64,000 nucleotides of DNA from Magnetococcales bacterium (GTDB lineage Bacteria > Pseudomonadota > Magnetococcia > Magnetococcales > JADFYX01). A model generated the notes under the pieces. That model worked only from the letters and a program-made list of their open reading frames with translations. It was not told where the DNA came from and ran no database searches. Each line of letters begins with the position of its first letter. Position 1 is the stretch's first letter. Where the stretch lies: NCBI GenBank assembly GCA_002753565.1, contig PEAM01000007.1, positions 71,389 through 135,388 of the forward strand, given 5' to 3'. Shown here in pieces: positions 46,653 to 55,693 of the stretch. A program made the position numbers and the translations under genes.

Positions 46653-47303
46653 ATGAACATCATCAAAAACATTCCTCTCTTCTCTTTGCTTCTGCTCCTG
46701 TATAATGCGGCCGCTTTTGGTGACACTTATCAACCTCAGTTTACCCTGGAAACCCTGGTAGCCCAGTTTACCCTGGTCTCTGGTGCTGTGTTCCGTCTTA
46801 ATGTGGGAGATGTTCTCTTGGTGGCCGGGGTTGCCCTGCTCTTTCAAGAACTTCTAAAAGCCACCCGGACCACCAAGCCCTACCTGCGGGAGCATCTGCT
46901 CTCCATGGCGGTTTTCCTGATCTTCATCATCGAATTTTTCACGGTTCCTCAAGCGGGCACCGTGGTCTTTCTTCTCCTGACCATCATGTCTCTGCTGGAT
47001 GTGATCGGCGGCTTCACCGTTACCCTCTCCCGCCATGTTGTCCTGCCGGGAACCGCGGCCGCTTTGGCGGTTGCCGCAGCTGAAACCCTGCAAGAGACTG
47101 CCGAGCAGGATACAGCTGACGAAAAAAAACCAGAGGATGCTGTCACCTCAGAAGAGCCAACCCCTGCTGATTCCGACAAACCCGAAGAACAGGAAAAACC
47201 GGAGCAAACAGAAGCCGAAAAACCAGCCGATGAAAAAGAGGCTGAAAAACTGGAGATGCCTGTTGATCTAAGAAAAGTTGAACCCCGGTTTTCCCAATCC
47301 TAG
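46653..47303 (+). CDS. membrane protein with acidic Pro/Glu/Lys-rich tail, unknown
   Basis: 216 residues. An N-terminal signal or membrane segment (about 8-22) is followed by three likely TM helices up to about residue 130, including LLVAGVALLFQELL and FLIFIIEFFTVPQ. The last about 75 residues are a low-complexity, strongly charged tail rich in Glu, Lys, Pro and Asp, likely cytoplasmic and unstructured. AAAGGAA lies about 10 bases before the ATG. The zapE gene starts 27 bases later, so they may be co-transcribed. No family recognised. Confidence 0.65.
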   Translation: MNIIKNIPLFSLLLLLYNAAAFGDTYQPQFTLETLVAQFTLVSGAVFRLNVGDVLLVAGVALLFQELLKATRTTKPYLREHLLSMAVFLIFIIEFFTVPQAGTVVFLLLTIMSLLDVIGGFTVTLSRHVVLPGTAAALAVAAAETLQETAEQDTADEKKPEDAVTSEEPTPADSDKPEEQEKPEQTEAEKPADEKEAEKLEMPVDLRKVEPRFSQS

Positions 47304-47330
47304 GCGCCCCCGGGTCGATACGTTCTCGCC

Positions 47331-48563
47331 ATGATCAACACCCTATTCAACAAAGCCCGATCCCTCACCGGCTTGTCCCAGGGCAAAAGCCCCAGAGGGG
47401 GGCAGCCGAGGGAGACGGACCACCACCCTGCCAAACAGACTCAAGAGCAGGGAAAAAAGCCCCCTTCGAATCCCACCCCCGAAACCATGGATCACAGCCA
47501 TCTCCCGCTCCCCTCCCAGCAGTTCAGGGAGAAGCGGGATCAGGGCCTGCTGAAAGCTGATCGGGATCAGGAGGCGGTGCTGCCACTATTGGACCGTTTT
47601 GTCGAAGATCTCCACTTAACGGTTAAAAGAACCTCCTGGCGGGGCGTTGACATATGGCGGGGAGCCAACGGAACACCCTTCACCAAAGGGCTCTATTTGT
47701 TTGGCCCGGTGGGACGGGGAAAATCTTTACTGATGCAGCTGGTGTTTGATGCGGTTGCCTTCCCAGAAAAACGCCGGGTTCACTTTCACCCCTTTATGGA
47801 AGAGCTGCACCAGCGGATGCACGATACCACCCCAAAACCGGGGTGTGATATGATGTTTCAGGTAGCCAGTGAGCTCTCCGGTGAGGCACGACTGCTCTGT
47901 TTCGATGAATTTTTTATCGACAACATTCAAGATGCCATGCTACTTGGCCGTCTGCTGGACTATCTGTTCCAGTGCGGTGTCACCCTGTGTGCCACCAGTA
48001 ACTGTGGGCCGGAGGGGCTGTTTAAAGGGGGCTTCAACCGCAAACGTTTTCTTCCGCTGCTGGACAATCTCCAGGCCAACATAGATGAAATCAACCTCAG
48101 CGACGGCACCGACTGGCGACGGGATGAGGGGCCAGAAACCATCCTGCACAAACAGACCCCACAGCAGATGTTCTGCCAGCTAACCCACTCTACACCTCAC
48201 CCGACAACTACCGTTCTGGATCGGATGATCATCCCCGCTCTGGGGGTTGATCAGGGTATCTATTGGTTTGATTTTCTCTCGTTGTGTGATCAACAGCTGG
48301 GTCCGGCCGAATATATGGATCTAAGCCAAAAAGCTCGAGCTGTTCTCATCTCCGACCTGCCCGCCTTGGGTGAAGATGGAACCGATGCAGCCATACGGCT
48401 GATTATTCTTATCGATCTACTCTACGAATATCAAGTACCCCTGCGCCTTTTCAGCCATGTCCCACTGGAATCCGTCTGTAAGACCGGTCCAGCCGCCTTC
48501 CCCTTCAAACGGGCCATATCTCGTATTTTTGGCCTGATGAAGTTGGAGATCACTACCGTCTGA
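47331..48563 (+). CDS. zapE: cell division ATPase ZapE (AFG1-like)
   Basis: 410 residues. After a poorly conserved basic N-terminus of about 50 residues comes the AFG1/ZapE core. [16 protein letters not shown] is followed by Walker [14 protein letters not shown] near 126-138, then [15 protein letters not shown]. Walker B is [18 protein letters not shown], and [21 protein letters not shown] follows. ZapE acts at the Z-ring in late division and binds the inner membrane periphery. The neighbouring unknown membrane protein is a possible partner. Confidence 0.9.
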   Translation: MINTLFNKARSLTGLSQGKSPRGGQPRETDHHPAKQTQEQGKKPPSNPTPETMDHSHLPLPSQQFREKRDQGLLKADRDQEAVLPLLDRFVEDLHLTVKRTSWRGVDIWRGANGTPFTKGLYLFGPVGRGKSLLMQLVFDAVAFPEKRRVHFHPFMEELHQRMHDTTPKPGCDMMFQVASELSGEARLLCFDEFFIDNIQDAMLLGRLLDYLFQCGVTLCATSNCGPEGLFKGGFNRKRFLPLLDNLQANIDEINLSDGTDWRRDEGPETILHKQTPQQMFCQLTHSTPHPTTTVLDRMIIPALGVDQGIYWFDFLSLCDQQLGPAEYMDLSQKARAVLISDLPALGEDGTDAAIRLIILIDLLYEYQVPLRLFSHVPLESVCKTGPAAFPFKRAISRIFGLMKLEITTV

Positions 48564-48655
48564 CCCTTTTTCATCAATTGCTATTTGTGGCTAAATCAGC
48601 TAGATTTTGCCCGGAATTAAAACCGACAAACACCCCAACAAGTGAGCCGATAAAA

Positions 48656-50008
48656 ATGAATAAAACAACATTTTTACTGGAAGAGTCCGATATTCCAACC
48701 CATTGGTATAACGTTATTCCCGACCTGCCAACCCCTCCGGCTCCCCCTCTGGGTGGTGATGGCAAACCCATCGGCCCGGATGCCCTCTCAGCCATTTTCC
48801 CCGATGCCATCATCGAACAGGAGATGTCTGGCGAGCGCTGGATTGAAATTCCTGAACCGGTCCGGGAGATCTATCGATTATGGCGCCCCTCCCCCATGAA
48901 ACGGGCGATTCGACTGGAGCAGATGTTGGGCACGCCGGCCAAAATTTATTATAAATATGAAGGGGTCAGCCCAGCCGGTTCTCATAAACCCAACACAGCG
49001 GTACCCCAGGCATACTACAACAAGTTGGCTGGCATCAAACGGATCACCAGCGAAACCGGTGCCGGTCAATGGGGCTCCTCCATTGCCCTGGCCGGGCAGA
49101 TGTTCGGTATCGATGTGCGGGTCTATATGGTGAAGGTCAGTTATGGGCAGAAGCCGTTCCGCCGCTCCATGATGGAGACCTGGGGAGCGGAGGTGTTTGC
49201 CAGTCCCACCAACATGACCAACTCTGGTCGAGCGGCCCTGGCAGAAGATCCCGACAATCCCGGCTCTCTGGGGTTGGCCATATCGGAAGCTGTGGAAGAG
49301 GCCGCCACCAACGCCGACACCAACTACGCCTTAGGTTCGGTTTTAAACCATGTCCTTCTGCACCAGACGGTGGTGGGTCTGGAGGCTAAAAAACAGTTTG
49401 AAAAGGCGGGGGATTATCCCGATATTATTATTGGCTGCTGTGGTGGTGGTTCAAACTTTGGTGGCACAGCCTTTCCCTTCCTGGCTGACAAGGCCGCAGG
49501 CAAAGATATCCGTTTGATTGGTGTCGAACCGGCCTCTTGCCCCACCTTGACACGAGGCCACTACGCCTATGACTTCGGCGATACCGCCAAGCTCACCCCC
49601 CAAACCTTGATGTACACCCTGGGAAGCCATTTCATGCCCCCCAGCATTCATGCCGGAGGACTCCGTTATCATGGTCAGTCTGCCCTGGTTTCTCAGCTTG
49701 TTCATGCCGGTATTCTAGAGGCCCGCTCCGTACAACAGCTGGCAACCTTTGAAGCTGGCGTCACCTTTTCCCGGGCAGAAGGGATTATTCCTGCACCAGA
49801 ATCTTGCCACGCCATCCGTACCGCCATCGATGAGGCACTGGTCTGTAAAGAGAGTGGCGAGGGCAAGACGATCTTCTTCACCCTCTCCGGCCATGGTCAC
49901 TTCGACATGTCCTCTTACGATAAATATTTTTCCGGTGAGCTAGAGGATTATGAATATCCTGAAGAGGCCATCCGGGAAGCCCTTTCACGGCTGCCCAAAA
50001 ATCCTTAA
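48656..50008 (+). CDS. TrpB2-type tryptophan synthase beta-like PLP enzyme
   Basis: 450 residues from ATG 48656; the longer open frame starts at 48578 but the extra 26 residues are not TrpB-like. This is the TrpB2 class, longer than canonical TrpB and typically without TrpA. PLP lysine is in [13 protein letters not shown], the glutamate in [12 protein letters not shown], and the phosphate loop in [11 protein letters not shown]. TrpB2 converts indole and serine to tryptophan or acts on phosphoserine-like substrates. No trpA or other trp genes are nearby, so this is a stand-alone copy. Confidence 0.88.
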   Translation: MNKTTFLLEESDIPTHWYNVIPDLPTPPAPPLGGDGKPIGPDALSAIFPDAIIEQEMSGERWIEIPEPVREIYRLWRPSPMKRAIRLEQMLGTPAKIYYKYEGVSPAGSHKPNTAVPQAYYNKLAGIKRITSETGAGQWGSSIALAGQMFGIDVRVYMVKVSYGQKPFRRSMMETWGAEVFASPTNMTNSGRAALAEDPDNPGSLGLAISEAVEEAATNADTNYALGSVLNHVLLHQTVVGLEAKKQFEKAGDYPDIIIGCCGGGSNFGGTAFPFLADKAAGKDIRLIGVEPASCPTLTRGHYAYDFGDTAKLTPQTLMYTLGSHFMPPSIHAGGLRYHGQSALVSQLVHAGILEARSVQQLATFEAGVTFSRAEGIIPAPESCHAIRTAIDEALVCKESGEGKTIFFTLSGHGHFDMSSYDKYFSGELEDYEYPEEAIREALSRLPKNP

Positions 50009-50015
50009 CACGCTC

Positions 50016-50060
50016 ATCTCCCCTTCATCACCTGCTGCCTGATGGTGATGAAGGGGAGAT
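50016..50060. terminator. perfect 17-bp stem-loop between convergent genes
   Basis: ATCTCCCCTTCATCACC (50016-50032) pairs perfectly with 50044-50060 across an 11-base loop. There is no T-run on either side. A second, overlapping inverted repeat (GCCTGATGG 50037-50045 with CCATCAGGC 50064-50072) could form instead. It lies between trpB2 and the copper-storage-like gene and probably ends both transcripts or blocks 3' decay. Confidence 0.65.
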
Positions 50061-50066
50061 CGCCCA

Positions 50067-50633
50067 TCAGGCGGCTAGGAACGCCTTGCACTGTCGGATA
50101 CACTCAGCACAAGCCTCAGCGCAGTTTTTGCACTGCCAATGATGACCCGCATGTTTGCGGCACTCTTGTTCACACTCTTCACACACAACAAGACAGTATT
50201 CGACATACTTTTTCAGATGCTTGGTGTTCATGCTGGCCAACTGGCCCAAGGTGTTGCAGGATGGAATCATCTCAGAGGCTGTACGCAGACACTCTCTTAG
50301 AGAGGTATCCCCCTGGCTGATGAGGGTAATACAGTGATTAACGCAGATATTGGCCGCAGTCAGACAGTTTTGGGCTGACTGCATGAGTTGAACGTTGGGG
50401 GGCATGTTGGCAGGCATGTTGGACGGCATGTTTTGGGGCATGTTGGCGGGCATCTGGTTCATGCCTCCCCCTTGGTGCATGGTGTGGTTGCCATGATTGT
50501 GGCTATTGGCATGGGCTGAGCCGGAAAGAAGTGCCGAAGCCAATACACCTGCTCCCACTGTTCCTGTTCCGGTTAATACCTGGCGCCTGCTGATCTCTTC
50601 ACGCTTGTTTTGGTTTTTGGTTGTGGTCGACAT
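50067..50633 (-). CDS. Tat-exported four-helix copper-binding (Csp-like) protein
   Basis: 188 residues. A twin-arginine signal (EEISRRQVLTGTGTVGAG, hydrophobic stretch, cleavage near SAHA-NS) is followed by a His/Met-rich linker with five NMPx units. A Cys-rich four-helix-bundle domain (about 80-188) has many CxxxC pairs, for example CEECEQECRKHAGHHWQC and CAECIRQC. This is the copper storage protein (Csp1-like) pattern, in which thiols line the bundle and bind many Cu(I) ions; Tat export would place it in the periplasm. AAAGGGG lies five bases before the ATG. The CopD-like protein at 42463 is not adjacent. Confidence 0.85.
   Translation of the reverse strand: MSTTTKNQNKREEISRRQVLTGTGTVGAGVLASALLSGSAHANSHNHGNHTMHQGGGMNQMPANMPQNMPSNMPANMPPNVQLMQSAQNCLTAANICVNHCITLISQGDTSLRECLRTASEMIPSCNTLGQLASMNTKHLKKYVEYCLVVCEECEQECRKHAGHHWQCKNCAEACAECIRQCKAFLAA
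50401..50454 (-). repeat. 12-bp in-frame tandem repeat encoding NMPx
   Basis: GGCATGTT occurs at 50401, 50413, 50425 and 50437, then a diverged GGCATC at 50449, a strict 12-base period. It encodes the methionine-rich NMPA/Q/S/A/P linker of the copper-storage-like protein. Four-codon periodicity could vary in copy number between strains by slippage. Confidence 0.7.
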
Positions 50634-50712
50634 AGCATCCCCTTTAGTTAGATTAAAAGGTGCTATGAAACCATATAATTTCCAGACAATAAAGGGAGAA
50701 TATTAAGGAACC

Positions 50713-53037
50713 CTAATATTCCTTCGGTGCTACCGCTCTCTTTTTCAGATAGTCCCGCCAACAGCCCTCCAGACACTCTTCCAACGCCTTTAAATGTTGA
50801 TTCCAATCAAAAAGAGGGGTAGTCAGGCGGCGGTCAGCTACCCTCTTTTTAAGACGAGCCAGTTTTTCGGGGTTGAGGGCCAGTTCAATAGCAAGGGTTT
50901 GGTAGGCCTCTTGGGAGTGGGCAACCAACTCCGGCAGTTCCATGGCGTGCAGAATGCTGGAACCAACCCGAGAAGCAAAATGTTCGCCCTCTTGGGTGAT
51001 GAGAGGCACACCGGCCCAGAGCGCATCGCAACTGCTGCTCTGTCCGTTATACCGTCTCGTATCCAGGGCCAGATCAACCAATTGATACCGTGCTTGGGGT
51101 GTAAAATAGGCTGGAGCCTGAGAAAAAACCAACCGGCCTGGGTCGATCTTTGCCCGCTTGGCGCTACGCCTCAGATTTTCTTGGGCCGGAATTGGCATGG
51201 GGCTTAGCCATAAAACAGAGCCGGGTACCGCCGACAGAATCGTCATCCAGTCTGCAAAAAGAGCCGCATCAATTTGATAAGGGCGGTTAAAAGAGCTGAA
51301 AATCGTCCCTTCATTCGGCAACCCACACCCTCGCCTGGTCAGGCGCTGTTGAGCAGCCTCGTCGGGGTAGCGCCCAACCATATAGCTATGAGGCAGCCGC
51401 AGCACTTTTTCGCTGTAGAAGGGCAGATGCTCATCGGGAATGGTGATGGCATCGGCAATAATCCCATCGATAAACTGGCTGCCAGAACTACCCGGAAAAC
51501 CCAGGTAGGAGAGCTGTACCGGCGCTGGACGCAAGGCACAGATCTCCAGCCGGTTTCCGGGACAGTACCCCGTCAAGTCGATGAGAATATCTATTTTATC
51601 GTCATGAATCTGTTCTGCTGCCTGAGTAAAACTCATCTCTTGAATATCGACAAAATGGTCCAACTCAGCGATCATTTTTTTCCGTATGGGGCTGGCATCC
51701 TCTTTGCAGTAGCCATAACCAAAAAGTTCAAACCGGCTCCTATCGTGGTGTTTAAAGAGGCCGTAGGCCTGATAGGCAAGGGGGTTTTTGCTCTCAAAAC
51801 CGTTACTCAGATAACCGATCCTGATTTTCCCCTCTCTTGTGTGAGGGTCGGACCTGCCGCTGTCAATCTCGTAGTGAAAGGGATCAGGGCGGTGAATCTT
51901 ATTGGCGATAAAATGACTTCTGGAGCGGGCCACCGCCAAATTGAAGGGAGGGTCACAATGGCGGGTTATGTTATTAAAGAGTGGCTCTGGAGAGCACTCG
52001 CCTCGATCGACCAATTTTTGAATTTGCCTGTCCAGGCGGGGTTTGATCTCAGCCAGCTCCTGCCATTCGCACAGCTCCTGCAACAAAAAGGATAAGGATG
52101 CCAAGGCGGCCGGGTCTTCCGGGCTGATTTGCAGCGCCTGCTGATAGGCTCTCCCCGCATTGTCAAATCGATTGAGCAGACGATAGGCTCCCCCCAGGTT
52201 GATCAGGGCGGCCGAATAGTCTGGGTTGATATCCACAGCCTTCATCAGGGAGAAGGTGGCTTGCCCCAAATCACCAAACTCCCGCAGCATATGGCCCAGG
52301 GCATTGTAGGCCTGAAAAAAACCGGGCTTGGCCTCAATGGCCTTGCGAAAGCTCCTTTCGGCCTTGGCCATCTCTCCCAGGTCAAAGTAGGCCCGGCCAA
52401 GCCCCAACCAACCCTCGCCGGAGAAGGGGTCCAAACGAACCGACTCCTTGTAATAGGGGATGGCTCTATCTGAGTAGCCCTGGCGCCGCAGGACATAGCC
52501 CAGATTAGAGTAGGCTTCGCTGTAATCCTTTTTTAAACTGATGGCTTTTTTATAATAGAGAACCGACTGACCATAGGCTTTGAAACCTTGAACCACATTG
52601 CCCAGATTGTTGTAGGCTTGCGCAAAATCCGGTTTTTGTTCTACCGCTCTTTTATAGCAAAAAAGGGCCTCTTCCAACTCTCCTGCCTCGTGGAGTGTCT
52701 CACCAAAATGGTTGATAATCTCCGGGTCGTTGGGGTTGAGAGCAATGGCCAGGCGAAATAGCGAAATAGCCTCATCCAAACCACCCAAATTCTGGCACAG
52801 GGTTGCCATGGAGCGGTAATAGTGGGACTGGTTTTTATTGGTCGTCTCAATTTGAATCTGGGTAAACAGGCTAAGCTGTTGAGAGATGAAGGAGAGCAGA
52901 TGGTTGAAATCCCCCTGTTCGGGTAGCTGCTTGAGGATCTGACGGGTAAAAAAGTCTGCCTGGAGATAAAACCCCTCCTGATGTAAATCGATGGTTTTTT
53001 GCAGCAGCGGGAATACGGAATCCGTCTTATCCATCAT
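50713..53037 (-). CDS. TPR / O-GlcNAc-transferase-like (SPINDLY-type) glycosyltransferase
   Basis: 774 residues. About nine TPR repeats occupy about 60-340 (AYNNLGNVVQGFKAYGQSVLYY, AYSNLGYVLRRQGYSDRAIPYY and so on). A GT41 catalytic region (about 400-760) follows, with RIGYLSNGFESKNPLAYQ, GYCPGNRLEICALRPAPVQL, FSSFNRPYQID, and YNGQSSSCDALWAGVPLIT in place of the usual DTFPYNGHTT-type motif. Such enzymes transfer GlcNAc or fucose to Ser/Thr; in motile bacteria some act on flagellins. The acceptor is unknown. It is monocistronic. Confidence 0.88.
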   Translation of the reverse strand: MMDKTDSVFPLLQKTIDLHQEGFYLQADFFTRQILKQLPEQGDFNHLLSFISQQLSLFTQIQIETTNKNQSHYYRSMATLCQNLGGLDEAISLFRLAIALNPNDPEIINHFGETLHEAGELEEALFCYKRAVEQKPDFAQAYNNLGNVVQGFKAYGQSVLYYKKAISLKKDYSEAYSNLGYVLRRQGYSDRAIPYYKESVRLDPFSGEGWLGLGRAYFDLGEMAKAERSFRKAIEAKPGFFQAYNALGHMLREFGDLGQATFSLMKAVDINPDYSAALINLGGAYRLLNRFDNAGRAYQQALQISPEDPAALASLSFLLQELCEWQELAEIKPRLDRQIQKLVDRGECSPEPLFNNITRHCDPPFNLAVARSRSHFIANKIHRPDPFHYEIDSGRSDPHTREGKIRIGYLSNGFESKNPLAYQAYGLFKHHDRSRFELFGYGYCKEDASPIRKKMIAELDHFVDIQEMSFTQAAEQIHDDKIDILIDLTGYCPGNRLEICALRPAPVQLSYLGFPGSSGSQFIDGIIADAITIPDEHLPFYSEKVLRLPHSYMVGRYPDEAAQQRLTRRGCGLPNEGTIFSSFNRPYQIDAALFADWMTILSAVPGSVLWLSPMPIPAQENLRRSAKRAKIDPGRLVFSQAPAYFTPQARYQLVDLALDTRRYNGQSSSCDALWAGVPLITQEGEHFASRVGSSILHAMELPELVAHSQEAYQTLAIELALNPEKLARLKKRVADRRLTTPLFDWNQHLKALEECLEGCWRDYLKKRAVAPKEY

Positions 53038-53292
53038 TTACTCAATTCCTCGGGTACCGAACGACTCTTGGCAAATGAATACCATCCTAATCGGATAGAA
53101 AGAAAACAGCATCAGGACAACCCCTCAAACAGTCCTCCCAAAAGGGAGCCTGTTCTTCACCCCACCCCAGTGTAACAAAAACGTTATTCATTGTATCCGC
53201 TTTTTACGGCGGACAGATACGTTTTAATCTCAATCTATCTCAATCTTCAAAGAATACAGAGCGTTTTACAGGCTTTTGGTTTGACAAAACCC

Positions 53293-54267
53293 TTAAGGGT
53301 TGGCAGGAGAAAGGCAGTTGGTGAGATCGACTGCCAAAGCCCACATGGTTTTAAAATAGTGATCCGGGCCAGGCTCAACAGCACTACCCAAAGGGTCGAT
53401 CACCCCCCGTTTAGCCGAACTACCCTCAATAACAGATTGGACCATTCTGGCATAAAACTGTGGCTCTTGGAACAGACAGCGAACGGCCCCACTCATGACA
53501 AGGGTACGAACCTCCCGCATCCGCCTGGCCCCTGGTTGGTGTTCTGGTGATGGGGTGATGGCAGCCAGGGGGCTGAGTTGATAACGGTGGTCAAAATAGT
53601 GAAAGCCATCATGAAAAACAATATATGGCTCTCCCTTCACCGACTGCAGACGATGGGCAATCTGCTTATCCAGTCGCTCCAAGCGGTCCAACAGACTCTC
53701 CATACGGTATTGATACCCCGCCCGATTGATCGGGTCAGCCTCCATCAGGGCATGAGCGATACCCTTTACCAAAACCTTGGCGTTATGGGGATCTAGCCAG
53801 AGGTGCATATCTTTCTCCCCATGGCCATGCTCTGCAGCGTGGTCTCCCCCCTCCTCGCTCTCATCAGCTGCCTCAGACCACTCCCCAGCTTCTCGATTAT
53901 CCAGCAGGTTAAGGGCTGGCAGCGTGTGCAGCGTCACCACACGAGCCGAAAGGTGGCCACTTGAAAGAGGTTTAACCAAAAAGGCTTCCAACCCCGGCCC
54001 GATCCAGAAGACAAGGTCGGCCTCTTGAAGAGCCTGAGCATCGGAAGGCCGCAAAGAGGTGGTGTGGGGAGAGCCCCCCCCCCGAACCAGAAGATGAGGA
54101 GCAGCACTCCCCTCTACCATCAGTCCGGCAACCAAAGAGTGGATGGGGGCAATGGAGGCCACCACCTTGAGAGAACGGGCGCTCAGAGCCGAAGTGAGCA
54201 GCCCCATCAAGATGAAGAACGCCAGAAAACTGAGAAGAGAAAAACGAACAAGTGACTGGACGATCAT
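53293..54267 (-). CDS. znuA: zinc ABC transporter substrate-binding protein ZnuA
   Basis: 324 residues from ATG 54267, which starts the signal peptide (SLLSFLAFFILMGLLTSALS). The longer frame to 54507 runs through the divergent promoter and is not coding. Mature features are VVASIAPIHSLVAGLM, GGGSPHTTSLRPSDAQAL with the first metal histidine, and a His/Asp/Glu-rich loop around GGDHAAEHGHGEKDMHLW typical of ZnuA. VFHDGFHYFDHRY and the C-terminal DPLGS are also present. It delivers Zn2+ to ZnuBC in the periplasm. It diverges from zur; a Zur-like box lies 60 bases upstream. Confidence 0.93.
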   Translation of the reverse strand: MIVQSLVRFSLLSFLAFFILMGLLTSALSARSLKVVASIAPIHSLVAGLMVEGSAAPHLLVRGGGSPHTTSLRPSDAQALQEADLVFWIGPGLEAFLVKPLSSGHLSARVVTLHTLPALNLLDNREAGEWSEAADESEEGGDHAAEHGHGEKDMHLWLDPHNAKVLVKGIAHALMEADPINRAGYQYRMESLLDRLERLDKQIAHRLQSVKGEPYIVFHDGFHYFDHRYQLSPLAAITPSPEHQPGARRMREVRTLVMSGAVRCLFQEPQFYARMVQSVIEGSSAKRGVIDPLGSAVEPGPDHYFKTMWALAVDLTNCLSPANP

Positions 54268-54326
54268 AGTCAGATTGCTTCCTTGAATAAAGAGTGAAGA
54301 GAGCCTGTTGGCAGACCAAGAGTGAA

Positions 54327-54343
54327 ATGTTATTGTGTTACAT
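54327..54343. promoter_or_regulatory. Zur-box-like operator between znuA and zur
   Basis: ATGTTATTGTGTTACAT is an imperfect palindrome preceded by GAA, close to the Zur operator ATGTTATANTATAACAT family. It is 60 bases from the znuA start and 51 from the zur start, so one site could repress both divergent units when zinc is plentiful. Confidence 0.7.
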
Positions 54344-54393
54344 ACTTTATGCCGGTTCAGATAGATGGTGTCAATGTCAACAGGAGCCCCCCC

Positions 54394-54894
54394 ATGCCAC
54401 AAACCTACTTTCCCGAGGCGGGACACAACCACGAAAGGTGCAAGCTGACTATTCTCGCTATCGCTGAAAAACGGTGCCGGGATAACGGTGTCCGTTTTAC
54501 CCCGCAAAGAAGGCAGGTACTGGAAATTTTAGCCCAAAGCCACCGTGCATTGGGTGCCTATGATATTCTGGAACGGTTTCAACCCAACAGAGAGGGGCGA
54601 ACAGCGCCGGTCACCATCTACCGGGCTTTGGACTTTTTAATGGAGAATCAATTAGCCCACCGACTCAGCAGTCTCAACGCCTTTGTGGCCTGCTCCAGAC
54701 AACATGACGGGCCGGATGTCCAGTTTCTGGTCTGCAACAGCTGCCAATCTGTCGCCGAACTTTCCACCCCCACCCTGCATCAAGCCATCCACCAAGAGGT
54801 CGACTCTGCCGACTTTACCATTACCACCCCCTTGGTCGAAATTGGTGGGATCTGCAGTACGTGCCAACAAGATGGGCGTGATCATGGACACTAA
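54394..54894 (+). CDS. zur: zinc uptake regulator Zur (Fur family)
   Basis: 166 residues from ATG 54394, seven bases after AGGAG; a longer frame to 54322 overlaps the operator. Winged helix with RFTPQRRQVLEILAQSHRALGAY and PVTIYRALDFLMENQLAHRL. The metal-binding part has ACSRQHDGPDVQFLVCNSCQSV and a second CxxC, GGICSTC, near the end, the structural zinc site of Fur/Zur. Its position before znuCB and opposite znuA identifies it as Zur rather than Fur. It overlaps znuC by 11 bases. Confidence 0.92.
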   Translation: MPQTYFPEAGHNHERCKLTILAIAEKRCRDNGVRFTPQRRQVLEILAQSHRALGAYDILERFQPNREGRTAPVTIYRALDFLMENQLAHRLSSLNAFVACSRQHDGPDVQFLVCNSCQSVAELSTPTLHQAIHQEVDSADFTITTPLVEIGGICSTCQQDGRDHGH

Positions 54895-55693
54895 CAGCCC
54901 CCTTATCGAAGCCCAGGACGCTGGTTTGCAAAGTGGAGGCGTCACACGGCTCTCTCATGTTTCCATGGCGGTCCATCCGGGAGAGATTGTCTGCATCATC
55001 GGCCCCAATGGGGCGGGAAAAACCTCTCTCATCCGCCTGTTGATGGGTCTGGAACCCCTCAGTTCCGGCAAAGTTGTTCGGCGGGAAGATTTGCGAATCG
55101 GTTATGTTCCCCAAAAAATGCCCATCGACCCCACCTTGCCCCTGCCGGTTCATCGTCTGATGACCCTGACCGTGCGCAAACCCAGAGCCAGCGTACTCTC
55201 TGCCCTACAAGAAACCGGGGTGGCCCATCTCATCGATGCGCCGGTCTGCAACCTTTCTGGGGGGGAGTTTCAGCGGGTTCTTTTGGCGCGGGCTTTACTG
55301 AGAGAGCCGCAACTTTTGGTGCTGGATGAGCCGGTCCAAGGGGTGGATTTTACCGGTGAAGCGGCGCTTTATGAGTTGATCGGACGGCTTCGCACAACCC
55401 ATGGCTGTGGCGTACTCCTGATCTCTCACGATCTCCATGTGGTTATGGCTGCTACCGACCGGGTTATCTGCCTCAACAGGCATGTCTGCTGTGCCGGTTC
55501 GCCGGAGACCGTCAGTCGGCATCCCGAATTTGCCCAACTTTTTGGGGGAACCACCAGTCAAGCCTATGCCGTCTACTCTCACCACCACACCCACGGGCAC
55601 ACTCTGTCCGGCAACATTCTATCCCAAGAGGAGCCCTCCATGCATCAACCAACCCTAAAGGGGCAGGCCGAGTGTGGTGATGATCATGGATGA
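54884..55693 (+). CDS. znuC: zinc ABC transporter ATP-binding protein ZnuC
   Basis: 269 residues from ATG 54884; an ATG at 54872 is also possible and the larger open frame is a shadow of zur. Walker A GPNGAGKTSLIRLL, signature LSGGEFQRVLLARALL, Walker B LLVLDEPVQGVD, and switch histidine in LLISHDLHVV. The C-terminus is His-rich (YSHHHTHGHT), as in other ZnuC proteins. It powers zinc import with ZnuA and ZnuB. It overlaps zur upstream and znuB downstream; both junctions carry the same GATCATGGA string around the start codon. Confidence 0.93.
   Translation: MDTNSPLIEAQDAGLQSGGVTRLSHVSMAVHPGEIVCIIGPNGAGKTSLIRLLMGLEPLSSGKVVRREDLRIGYVPQKMPIDPTLPLPVHRLMTLTVRKPRASVLSALQETGVAHLIDAPVCNLSGGEFQRVLLARALLREPQLLVLDEPVQGVDFTGEAALYELIGRLRTTHGCGVLLISHDLHVVMAATDRVICLNRHVCCAGSPETVSRHPEFAQLFGGTTSQAYAVYSHHHTHGHTLSGNILSQEEPSMHQPTLKGQAECGDDHG

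Noticed and set aside
54267-54507. 80-codon N-terminal extension of znuA
   Set aside because: It runs through the divergent promoter and Zur-like box and precedes the clear signal peptide.
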